A DNA stretch of 46,907 bases. It comes from Trueperaceae bacterium. GTDB taxonomy: Bacteria > Deinococcota > Deinococci > Deinococcales > Trueperaceae. The position numbers were made by a program, and so were the translations under genes. Where the stretch lies: positions 1-46,907 of the forward strand of contig PWQI01000208.1 in assembly GCA_003556805.1 (NCBI GenBank), written 5' to 3'. A model generated the notes under the pieces. The model made no database searches, was not told the origin of the DNA, and saw only the letters and a program-made list of their open reading frames with translations. Below, in pieces: positions 19,364 through 25,476 of the stretch. The first letter of the stretch is position 1. Every line of letters starts with the position of its first letter.

Positions 19364-20032
19364 ATGCCCGGTGAGCGCATCCTGATCGTCGAGGACGAGG
19401 CTCGGATCGCTGCGGTGCTCGAGCGCTACCTGCGCGCCGAGGGGTTCCAGGTCGAGCGCGCAGGCGATGGCAAGCGTGCGCTCGAGCTGTGGCGGGCGGC
19501 GTCGCCCGACCTCATCCTGCTCGACCTGATGCTGCCCGAGATCGACGGCGTCGCCGTGGCGACGCACATCCGCGCGACGTCGGACGTACCTATCATCATG
19601 CTGACGGCCAAGGTGGAGGAGGACGACCGGCTGACCGGCCTTGGCGTCGGTGCCGACGACTACGTGACCAAGCCGTTCAGCCCGCGTGAGGTGGTGGCGC
19701 GCGTCCACGCGGTCCTGCGGCGGGCGTCCGGGCAGGTTCGAAGCGCCCGTCAGCATGCGGTCGGTGCGTTGAGGATCGACCTCGACGCCTTCGCGGCGTA
19801 CTGCGGCGAGACGCGCTTGGAGATCAGCCCCACGCAATTCCGTATGCTCGCCGCACTCGCGGCCCGAGCCGGCGTTGCCCTGCGGCGCCAGGAACTGCTC
19901 GAGGGTCGGGCCGACGGCTTCACCGACGTCCGCACGGTCGACGCGCATGTGAAGAACCTGCGCCGTCGGCTGGGTGCGTGTGCCGAGCAGCTCGAGACGG
20001 TCCGCGGCGTCGGCTACCGGTTGCGACCGTGA
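19364..20032 (+). CDS. OmpR-family response regulator
   Basis: DNA-binding regulator of 222 aa. The receiver domain (residues 1-115) has the acidic pair E10-D11, phosphoacceptor D54 in ILLDLMLP, T81 and K103 in TKPF. The winged-helix domain (about 130-222) has LEISPTQFRMLAALA, TVDAHVKNLRRRLG and the ending VRGVGYRLRP. It is followed without gap by its histidine kinase (GTGA overlap). Likely targets include the small secreted protein upstream, by analogy with CpxR/BaeR systems; this is inference. Confidence 0.93.
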   Translation: MPGERILIVEDEARIAAVLERYLRAEGFQVERAGDGKRALELWRAASPDLILLDLMLPEIDGVAVATHIRATSDVPIIMLTAKVEEDDRLTGLGVGADDYVTKPFSPREVVARVHAVLRRASGQVRSARQHAVGALRIDLDAFAAYCGETRLEISPTQFRMLAALAARAGVALRRQELLEGRADGFTDVRTVDAHVKNLRRRLGACAEQLETVRGVGYRLRP

Positions 20033-21144
20033 GCCTCGCGGTCCGCGTGTTGCTCACCGTGGCGCTCACGGCGCTCTTCTCGGCCAGCCTGACGGGGTAC
20101 CTGAGCTATCGCGCGGCGTCGGAGCGCGTGCCGCGGGCGTTCGGCGTGGCGCAGGCCCCCCGCGGCGGGGGTCCCGGGGGTGCCGGGCCTTTCGCAGAGC
20201 CCGGTGGTGCGATGGGCGCATCGCGGGCGCTGCTGGCCGAGCTGCAAGGGGCGACGTTCAGCGCCGCCGCGATCGCTCTCGTCGTGGCCATGGCGGTGGG
20301 TGGCTGGATCGCGCTGCGAGCGAGCCGTCCGATCTCACGTGTGGCGGAGGTCACGCGGCGCTACGGCGCCGGCGAACGCTGGGTGCGCGCGGAACCGAGC
20401 GGTCCGACGGAAGTCGTGGCGCTGGCGCGTGTGTTCAACGACACCGCAGATCGCCTGCAGGCCGAAGAGGACCAGCGGCAGCGCTTCACGACCGACGTGG
20501 CGCACGAGCTGCGCACCCCGCTCACCGTCCTCAAGAGCGAACTCGAGGCTCTACAGGACGGGCTCATGCAGCCCGACGACGAGACCCTGCAGCAGCTCCT
20601 GCAGCAGGTCGACCTCCTCGGTCGCCTGGTCGCCGATCTGCGCCTCGTGACCCTGGCCGAAGCCGGTGAACTGACCCTGCATCGCCAGCGGCTCGACCTC
20701 GGTGCGCTCGCGCGTGAGGCGGGCGCTGCCTTCCAGGCCCGTGCCGCCAGTGCCGGCGTCGTGCTGCGCATCGACGCCGAGCGTGTGGTGGTGGACGCCG
20801 ATGCGGAACGGCTGCGGCAGGTGCTCAACGCGCTCGTCGACAACGCGCTGCTCCACGCAGCGCAGAGCACCACGGTCGACGTCGTGGTACGGCGTGACGG
20901 TGAGCGAGCCGTGCTCGAGGTGCTCGATGACGGGCCAGGCATCGCCGCGCAGGAGGTGCCGAACGTGTTCCGACGCTTCTACCGAGTCGACGCCTCGCGT
21001 CGTCCTGGAACTGGCGGCTCGGGTCTCGGACTGTCGATCGTGGCGGCGATCGTCGCGCTCCACGGGGGTACCGTGGACGTCTTGCAGCGCGCCGAGGGTG
21101 GGGCCCGGTTGCGCGTCGAACTGCCGTGTGCGCCCGATGCCTGA
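20029..21144 (+). CDS. Sensor histidine kinase (HAMP-HisKA-HATPase, BaeS/CpxA type)
   Basis: Membrane sensor of 371 aa. TM1 is about residues 5-24 and TM2 about 78-96; the short external loop between them is Gly/Pro-rich (R45-G-G-G-P-G-G-A-G-P), a poor candidate for a folded ligand domain. A HAMP linker leads to the phosphoacceptor H159 in DVAHELRTPL. The ATPase domain has N-box LVDNAL, G1 DDGPGI, F-box FRRFYR and G2 GGSGLGLSIV. GTG 20029 overlaps the regulator stop. Signals are probably sensed within the membrane or through the neighbouring secreted protein. Confidence 0.93.
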   Translation: MSLAVRVLLTVALTALFSASLTGYLSYRAASERVPRAFGVAQAPRGGGPGGAGPFAEPGGAMGASRALLAELQGATFSAAAIALVVAMAVGGWIALRASRPISRVAEVTRRYGAGERWVRAEPSGPTEVVALARVFNDTADRLQAEEDQRQRFTTDVAHELRTPLTVLKSELEALQDGLMQPDDETLQQLLQQVDLLGRLVADLRLVTLAEAGELTLHRQRLDLGALAREAGAAFQARAASAGVVLRIDAERVVVDADAERLRQVLNALVDNALLHAAQSTTVDVVVRRDGERAVLEVLDDGPGIAAQEVPNVFRRFYRVDASRRPGTGGSGLGLSIVAAIVALHGGTVDVLQRAEGGARLRVELPCAPDA

Positions 21145-21187
21145 TCCAGGCGGACACCTGTACCGGCGCTGGGTGACCGCACGCGCG

Positions 21188-21193
21188 TACACT
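21188..21193 (+). promoter_or_regulatory. Candidate -10 box of the Fur-family gene
   Basis: TACACT ends 2 nt before an ATG at 21196 and 11 nt before a second in-frame ATG at 21205. If this is the promoter, only the second ATG can be transcribed. Confidence 0.4.
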
Positions 21194-21204
21194 CCATGCT
21201 GAGC

Positions 21205-21666
21205 ATGTCCCACCACACCTGGAACTACCAACGCGCCCTGCGCGCTGCCGGCTACCGGGTCACGCATCAGCGGGAACTCGTCATGGACGTGATCTGTGAG
21301 AGTGGGGGTCGGATGAGCGCGCGAGAGGTGTGCACGGCGGTACGGAGGCGCGAGGCGACGGTCAACGACGCGACGGTGTACCGGAACCTGCACTTCCTGA
21401 GCGAGCGTGGGCTGATCCGGCCAGTCGAGCAGCAAGGGCAGACGCACTACGAACTGGCCGGGCCCAACCCCGCGCACCATCATCTCGCGTGCCGCGTCTG
21501 CGGCGCCGAGCGGGAGGTGCATCATGACGTTACAGACGCGTTCTATGGCCTCGTCGAGGAGCGCTTCGGGTTCCGTGTCACCAGCGACCACCTGGTGCTC
21601 GAGGGACTGTGTGAAGTGTGCGTGAGGGCGTCCGGGACGAATGCCGCTGTCACCCATCGACGTTGA
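21205..21666 (+). CDS. Fur-family metalloregulator (Fur/Zur/PerR)
   Basis: A 153-aa repressor. The N-terminal winged helix has GYRVTHQRELVMDVI and NDATVYRNLHFLSERGLI. The C-terminal dimerisation domain has the regulatory His-rich segment AHHHLACRVCG, a structural zinc pair C-R-V-C and a second pair C-E-V-C near the end. The metal specificity (iron, zinc or peroxide sensing) cannot be decided from sequence. The ATG at 21205 is chosen over 21196 because of the promoter position. A perfect inverted repeat lies at its 3' end, in front of the operon it most likely controls. Confidence 0.88.
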   Translation: MSHHTWNYQRALRAAGYRVTHQRELVMDVICESGGRMSAREVCTAVRRREATVNDATVYRNLHFLSERGLIRPVEQQGQTHYELAGPNPAHHHLACRVCGAEREVHHDVTDAFYGLVEERFGFRVTSDHLVLEGLCEVCVRASGTNAAVTHRR

Positions 21667-21694
21667 CAAATGATTCTTGGGTCGGAAGAATCGT
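21663..21694 (+). promoter_or_regulatory. Promoter with palindromic operator for the membrane/DOMON operon
   Basis: TTGACA (21663-21668) overlaps the stop of the Fur-family gene. GATTCTT (21672-21678) and AAGAATC (21686-21692) form a perfect 7-bp inverted repeat with a 7-bp spacer; extending one step outward gives one mismatch and then another match. AAGAAT at 21686 is a possible -10 at 17-bp spacing. The palindrome thus fills the space between -35 and -10, where a repressor would block RNA polymerase. Its AT-rich arms, in very GC-rich DNA and next to a fur-type gene, suggest a Fur-family box. No T-run follows, so it is less likely a terminator. Confidence 0.6.
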
Positions 21695-21779
21695 AGGTGA
21701 GGCTACAGAGCTTCGGTCCTGACCGTGCATCAACGCGCTGCCGCGATGGGCACGGTTCCTACACCCGAGGAGGTGCTCC

Positions 21780-22223
21780 GTGATACCCGCGCTTCGAAGC
21801 GCAACGAACACGACTGCACGTACGCTCGAGATCGTCCGGGTCGTGCTCCTGCTGTTGATCTTGGGAGCGTTCGTCATGTACCCGGTCGAACTCTTCATCA
21901 TCGGCCACTGGCTCGACTCGTGGGAGTCGTTGATCCCGTTCTGGATCACCATCCCAGGTGTGATCTTCACCGTCTGGATCTTCTTCGATCGCAAGACCCC
22001 ATGGGTGCGCTGGGCGTTCATCATCACCATGTGGGCGGCCATCGTCACCGGCCTGGTCGGTGCCTACTGGCACTGGATCTGGAACATGGAGGACACCCGG
22101 GGCATCGCGTGGAACTGGTCGTACGCGATGGATCAATTCCACGGCTTCCGTCCCGTCTTGGCAGCGATGGCCTACACCAACATGGGTGTGACCGGCCTCG
22201 CCTGCATCTTCCGGGCGCGATAG
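21780..22223 (+). CDS. Four-helix membrane protein A (paralogue of the next gene)
   Basis: A 147-aa integral membrane protein with predicted helices at about 16-36, 50-69, 77-100 and 123-145. I do not recognise a named family. It aligns with the following protein along its whole length: Y34-x-V-E37-x-x-x-I-x-H43-W-x-D-S, P-F-W-x-T-x-x-G, H98-x-I-W-N and F-R-P-V-L-A-x-x-A-Y-T-N-x-G-x-x-G-L. The shared E37, H43 and H98 are candidate metal or heme ligands. The GTG start is set by a strong GAGGAGG site. It is first in a three-gene operon behind a Fur-type operator. Confidence 0.75.
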   Translation: MIPALRSATNTTARTLEIVRVVLLLLILGAFVMYPVELFIIGHWLDSWESLIPFWITIPGVIFTVWIFFDRKTPWVRWAFIITMWAAIVTGLVGAYWHWIWNMEDTRGIAWNWSYAMDQFHGFRPVLAAMAYTNMGVTGLACIFRAR

Positions 22224-22232
22224 GAGACCGCG

Positions 22233-22760
22233 ATGCTTGAACGTTGGATGAACGCCAAGACCGAGGAGGGCAAGGTCCTCGGGTTCCTGCAGAACTTCTT
22301 CTTGCTCATCGCCGCATTCGGCTTCTTCTTCTATGGTGTCGAGCACTGGGTGATCGACCACTACATGGAGAGCTTCTGGGCGCGCTGGCCGTTCTACGTG
22401 TCGATGATCGGGTTCCCGCTCGCGATCGTCATGTTCTTCACCACACACAAGGCGGTGCGTCTACCGTTCACCATCTGGATGGTGGTATCGGTCCTGACCG
22501 GGTTCGCTGGTGCGTTGCTGCACCTGATCTGGAACGCCAACGACCTCGGGGTCAGCCTGTTCACCATCTCCGGTCTCCTGGAGTCGTTCCAGGTCCCGTA
22601 CCGCCCGGTCCTCGCCGGACTCGCCCATACGCACGTCGGCGCCGTCGGCTTGGTCGTCGGCTTGACCGCCGCCGTCAAGGAGTCTTCATCGTCCTCCGCG
22701 CCTCCACACACGGCGCCGCGCGATACTGCGGTAACTCGCACCGAAAGGAACGCCCCATGA
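22233..22760 (+). CDS. Four-helix membrane protein B (paralogue of the preceding gene)
   Basis: A 175-aa membrane protein with helices at about 16-36, 52-68, 76-98 and 122-146, then a polar Ser/Pro/Thr-rich tail. Residues Y34, V36, E37, I41 and H43 fall at the same numbers as in protein A, followed by E46-S47, P52-F53-Y, H96-x-I-W-N and Y-R-P-V-L-A-x-x-A-H131-T-H133. Extra histidines (H38, H71, H131, H133) are present in this copy only. The two proteins probably pair in the membrane. TAGGAGA precedes the ATG, and the stop overlaps the ATG of the DOMON gene. Confidence 0.75.
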   Translation: MLERWMNAKTEEGKVLGFLQNFFLLIAAFGFFFYGVEHWVIDHYMESFWARWPFYVSMIGFPLAIVMFFTTHKAVRLPFTIWMVVSVLTGFAGALLHLIWNANDLGVSLFTISGLLESFQVPYRPVLAGLAHTHVGAVGLVVGLTAAVKESSSSSAPPHTAPRDTAVTRTERNAP

Positions 22761-23320
22761 TCAAGCTCATCACCGCCACCGTCTTCGCCCTCCTCATCAG
22801 CTTCGCCGTTGCGCAGCCCACCATCGACGGCGCCATCGCCGACGGCGAGTACGCCAACACCGTCACGCACGACGACTCCGGCATGGTCGTGTACTGGACC
22901 ATCGACGACGACATGATCTACATGGGCTTCACGCTCGAGGCGCGCGGTTTGGTCGGTATCGGCTGGGGTGACGAGATGACCAACCGCAAGGCCGGCTTCG
23001 ACGTCATCATCGTGACCGAAATGGACGGCGAGTTCGTCGCGCTCGACATGTTCCAGGAGAGCGCCCGCGGCGAGCCGGTGCTCGATAGCGAAGAGGGCGG
23101 CAGCAACAGCATCGTCGACTTCGCGGCGAGCCACGAAGGCGACCTCTGGACCGTCGAGTTCTCCCGCCCGCTCGACACCGGTGAAGACACCGACGTGGCG
23201 ATCACGCCCGGCACCCCGATGATCTTCATGGGCGCCTACGCCAACGTGATGGATCCGAGCCGTGCGCACGGCCGCAGCACGCAGGGCGGCGCCTGGTACA
23301 TCGAGGACTTCACCTTCTGA
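22757..23320 (+). CDS. Secreted DOMON-domain protein
   Basis: A 187-aa protein with a Sec signal peptide (cleavage after A-V-A before Q20) and one DOMON-like domain. The pattern TIDGAIADGEYANT, GMVVYWTIDDDMIYMGF, GWGDEM, and the late segment with P-S-R-A-H-G-R-S matches secreted DOMON proteins, which can bind heme b through a Met and a late His. H near residue 172 is the candidate heme His. GAAAGGA lies before the ATG, which overlaps the upstream stop (ATGA). It probably works outside the membrane with the two four-helix proteins, for example as an electron or heme/metal carrier. Confidence 0.75.
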   Translation: MIKLITATVFALLISFAVAQPTIDGAIADGEYANTVTHDDSGMVVYWTIDDDMIYMGFTLEARGLVGIGWGDEMTNRKAGFDVIIVTEMDGEFVALDMFQESARGEPVLDSEEGGSNSIVDFAASHEGDLWTVEFSRPLDTGEDTDVAITPGTPMIFMGAYANVMDPSRAHGRSTQGGAWYIEDFTF

Positions 23321-23387
23321 CCTTCTGACGCTGACCCGCGCACCATCGCGCAGACGCGTCACACCCGTACGGGAGTGGCGCACCACA

Positions 23388-23421
23388 TCGCCCCCACGAT
23401 CGGCAACGGTCGTGGGGGCGA
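23388..23421. terminator. Long hairpin between convergent genes
   Basis: TCGCCCCCACGA (23388-23399) and TCGTGGGGGCGA (23410-23421) form a perfect 12-bp stem with a 10-nt loop, between the DOMON gene on the plus strand and the DUF454 gene on the minus strand. There is no T-run on either side, so it is a candidate bidirectional terminator or 3' end stabiliser rather than a classical intrinsic terminator. Confidence 0.6.
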
Positions 23422-23430
23422 GCGCGTGGA

Positions 23431-23913
23431 TCAGACGGCGCGGTGCGGACGGGTCGGGATCACGCGGACGAACACGTACAGCTGGATCAGCGCCGCGCCG
23501 GCCAGGAACGCGCGCAGCGGCCACGACGGGACCAGCCAGATGGCCGTCGCGAGCATGAGGCTCCAGCTGAACGCGATGGTGGCGGCCTTGAACCGCAGCG
23601 TCAGGCCTCGGCCGCTCTGCAGGTCGTGGAGCAGCGGACCGAAGCGCTTGTGCTCCATGAGCCAGCGATGGAGACGGGGGCTGCTCCGCGCGAACGCGAA
23701 CGCGGTGAGGAGCAGGAACGGCGTGGTCGGGATGCCCCGCACCACGATGCCGATCATCGCGAGTGTGAACGTCAGGCAACCGAAGGCGAAGTACGCCGCT
23801 CGTACGAGCGGGTTCGCTGCCGGTCCCGTTGCTGCGGCTGGCACGGCGACGACCCGGTCGGGCGGAGGCGAGCGCTTCGACGCGGGCTCGTGGGGAGGCT
23901 CGGAAGCGGCCAT
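23431..23913 (-). CDS. DUF454 (YbaN) family inner-membrane protein
   Basis: A 160-aa protein with a polar N-terminal stretch of about 35 residues and then the YbaN pattern: FAFGCLTFTLAMIGIVVRGI, PTTPFLLLTAFAFARSSPRLHRWL, FGPLL and a helix pair at about 115-150. The family is widespread, membrane-embedded and of unknown function. The ATG at 23913 has a TACGCT box 8 nt upstream, so the transcript is probably leaderless. It converges with the DOMON gene. Confidence 0.85.
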   Translation of the reverse strand: MAASEPPHEPASKRSPPPDRVVAVPAAATGPAANPLVRAAYFAFGCLTFTLAMIGIVVRGIPTTPFLLLTAFAFARSSPRLHRWLMEHKRFGPLLHDLQSGRGLTLRFKAATIAFSWSLMLATAIWLVPSWPLRAFLAGAALIQLYVFVRVIPTRPHRAV

Positions 23914-23921
23914 CAGGCATG

Positions 23922-23927
23922 AGCGTA
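23922..23927 (-). promoter_or_regulatory. Leaderless -10 box of the DUF454 gene
   Basis: On the minus strand TACGCT is followed by 8 nt and the ATG at 23913. Confidence 0.45.
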
Positions 23928-23950
23928 GCCCTGGTTGGGCGACCGGTCAA

Positions 23951-24056
23951 CGTGTACGCGACACGGTGGCGAGCGGACTCGATGGACGAGTGTCCCTGCG
24001 GACCGCGTCGCTAATGTGGACAATGGAGTCCAGGAACCCCCGGCCATGAAGGCCGG
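23951..24056. promoter_or_regulatory. Divergent regulatory region before the DUF2249 gene
   Basis: This short intergenic region holds three small inverted repeats: CGTGT-N5-ACACG (23951-23965), ACTCG-N5-CGAGT (23977-23991) and CCGGCC-N5-GGCCGG (24040-24056). TAATGT at 24012-24017 is a possible -10 for the DUF2249 gene; the last hairpin would then be in its 5' leader just before the ribosome binding site. No regulator can be named. Confidence 0.35.
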
Positions 24057-24071
24057 TCGAGGAGGACCGTC

Positions 24072-24323
24072 ATGCATCCAACCGTCCCCGCCGTGGACAC
24101 GATCACCATCGACGTTGCGAGCCTGCCAGCTGGCTCGTGCCGCCAGACCATCGAGAACACCTTCGAGTCGCTCGCACCTGGCGCCGCCCTCGAGATCGTC
24201 GTCGACCACGACCCCGCACCCCTGCGGCAGCGCTTCGCGTCGACGCGTCCGGGCGCCTCACAGTGGACGTACCTCGAAGCGGGACCGACGACCTGGCGTG
24301 TCCGGGTGGAGCGGCTCGCCTGA
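24072..24323 (+). CDS. DUF2249 domain protein
   Basis: An 83-aa cytoplasmic protein. The pattern TITIDVASLPAGSCRQTIEN, F-x-S-L-A-P-G-A-A-L-E-I-V-V-D-H-D-P-x-P-L, and the ending W-R-V-R-V-E-R matches DUF2249, a small alpha/beta domain common near nitrogen-oxide respiration and hemerythrin genes. The biochemical role is unknown. GAGGAGG sets the ATG. The YwiC-like gene starts 14 nt after its stop, so the two are probably cotranscribed. Confidence 0.82.
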   Translation: MHPTVPAVDTITIDVASLPAGSCRQTIENTFESLAPGAALEIVVDHDPAPLRQRFASTRPGASQWTYLEAGPTTWRVRVERLA

Positions 24324-24337
24324 CGTCGGCACACCGC

Positions 24338-25108
24338 GTGCGCCTCCGCACGGTCGCACTCCCCGTCGAGCACGGCGCGTGGGGCTTTCTCCTCGAGCCC
24401 GCGCTCCTCGGGCTCCTGGTCGCGTGGAGTTCCGCGGGCGTGGCACTCGTGATCGCGGGGCTGGCCGCGATCGTGCTCCAGACCCCCCTCAGCCTGGCGC
24501 TCAGCGACGTGCGGCGGCGGCGCGTCTACCCGAGGACCGGCCTCGCCTGGCGCTTCGTGGCCTTGTACGGCGTCATCCTCGGCGCCGCGGTGGTGGTGGC
24601 GATCGTGCTGGCGGGCACACCCGCGATCCTGGTACCCGCGCTCATCGCGGTGCCGCTCGCGCTCGGGCAGCTCTGGTTCGACGCGCACGGGCGCTCGCGC
24701 GAGTTCGCCCCCGAGGTGCTCGGCGCGCTCGCCATCGGGTCGCTCGCCTCCTGCATCGCCGTCGCCGCCGGGTGGAGCATCGTTGCTGCGTTGGGCCTAT
24801 GGGCGCTGCTCGCCGCCCGGAGCGTCCCCACGATCGCGTACGTGCGGGCGCGCTTGCGCCTCGAGCGCGGCCACACCGTCGACCCCACGCGTGTGTGGGC
24901 CATGCACCTGCTCGCGTTGGCGCTCGTGGCGGTCGCCGTGGCGTTCACCGATCTCGCCTGGCTCGTCCTCGTCCCGTATGTGGCGCTGGCTGGCCGCGCG
25001 GCGCTGGGCGTGTCGCGCCTGCGTGTCAGCGTGCCGGCCAAGGTCATCGGTTTCCGCGAGCTCGGCTTCGGCGTCGCGCTCGTCGCGCTCCTCGCTCTCG
25101 TGCTCTGA
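24338..25108 (+). CDS. YwiC-like membrane protein
   Basis: A 256-aa integral membrane protein with about seven hydrophobic segments. The N-terminal motif ALPVEHGAWGFLLEPALLGL (P-x-E-H-G-x-W) and the later GQLWFDAHGRSREFAPEVLGA are characteristic of the YwiC-like family. In Bacillus ywiC lies near the nitrate-respiration genes narK and fnr; the function is not established. The GTG at 24338 is the first start after the DUF2249 stop and places the family motif close to the N-terminus. Confidence 0.8.
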   Translation: MRLRTVALPVEHGAWGFLLEPALLGLLVAWSSAGVALVIAGLAAIVLQTPLSLALSDVRRRRVYPRTGLAWRFVALYGVILGAAVVVAIVLAGTPAILVPALIAVPLALGQLWFDAHGRSREFAPEVLGALAIGSLASCIAVAAGWSIVAALGLWALLAARSVPTIAYVRARLRLERGHTVDPTRVWAMHLLALALVAVAVAFTDLAWLVLVPYVALAGRAALGVSRLRVSVPAKVIGFRELGFGVALVALLALVL

Positions 25109-25109
25109 C

Positions 25110-25125
25110 GCACGAGTGGTCGTGC
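25110..25125 (+). repeat. Small inverted repeat between the YwiC-like gene and the sugar-transporter promoter
   Basis: GCACGA and TCGTGC form a 6-bp perfect stem with a 4-nt loop, directly after the YwiC-like stop and 6 nt before TTGACA. It may be a weak terminator or an operator. Confidence 0.35.
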
Positions 25126-25131
25126 ACTGCG

Positions 25132-25161
25132 TTGACACGCCCTTTGCCGCGGGCGGATACT
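25132..25161 (+). promoter_or_regulatory. Sigma-70 type promoter of the carbohydrate ABC operon
   Basis: TTGACA (25132-25137) and GATACT (25156-25161) are separated by 18 bp. This is one of the clearest -35/-10 pairs in the window. It would give a leader of about 310 nt before the binding-protein ATG. Confidence 0.6.
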
Positions 25162-25476
25162 GGTGGAGTCGAATGCGTTCGCGCGCACCCTCGCTCTTGG
25201 GCGCAGCGCCGCACGAGGCCACGCCCCGTGTGGCGTCGGTCGGCACGATGCCAGGAGCATCGACGACCCCGTGTCGGCCTTTGCGTCGGCGCCGGCGAGC
25301 GCATTCTGTAGACACATCGTCCGATCGTGACGCTCGGCGCACGCGGCAAGCGCCCGCCAACCGGCCGAGCATCGCCGTCTCGAGGAGGTGGTCACGAAGG
25401 AGCAGCGAACGGTTCCCCATCGTTCTGCACCAGGGGCCGTGTCGACGCGTGGCCCCTCATCATCACGGAGGTACCC
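25162..25476 (+). other. Long non-coding leader upstream of the sugar-binding protein gene
   Basis: I see no convincing coding sequence in this stretch. A second weak -10-like TAGACA is at 25309-25314. Close to the start codon, AGGGGCC (25432-25438) and GGCCCCT (25451-25457) can pair with a 12-nt loop containing possible G-U pairs, just before the GGAGG site at 25467. The region may regulate translation. I do not recognise a known riboswitch. Confidence 0.35.

Noticed and set aside
21672-21692. Intrinsic terminator of the Fur-family gene
   Set aside because: The stem is only 7 bp and AT-rich, no T-run follows, and the structure lies within a promoter. An operator is more likely.
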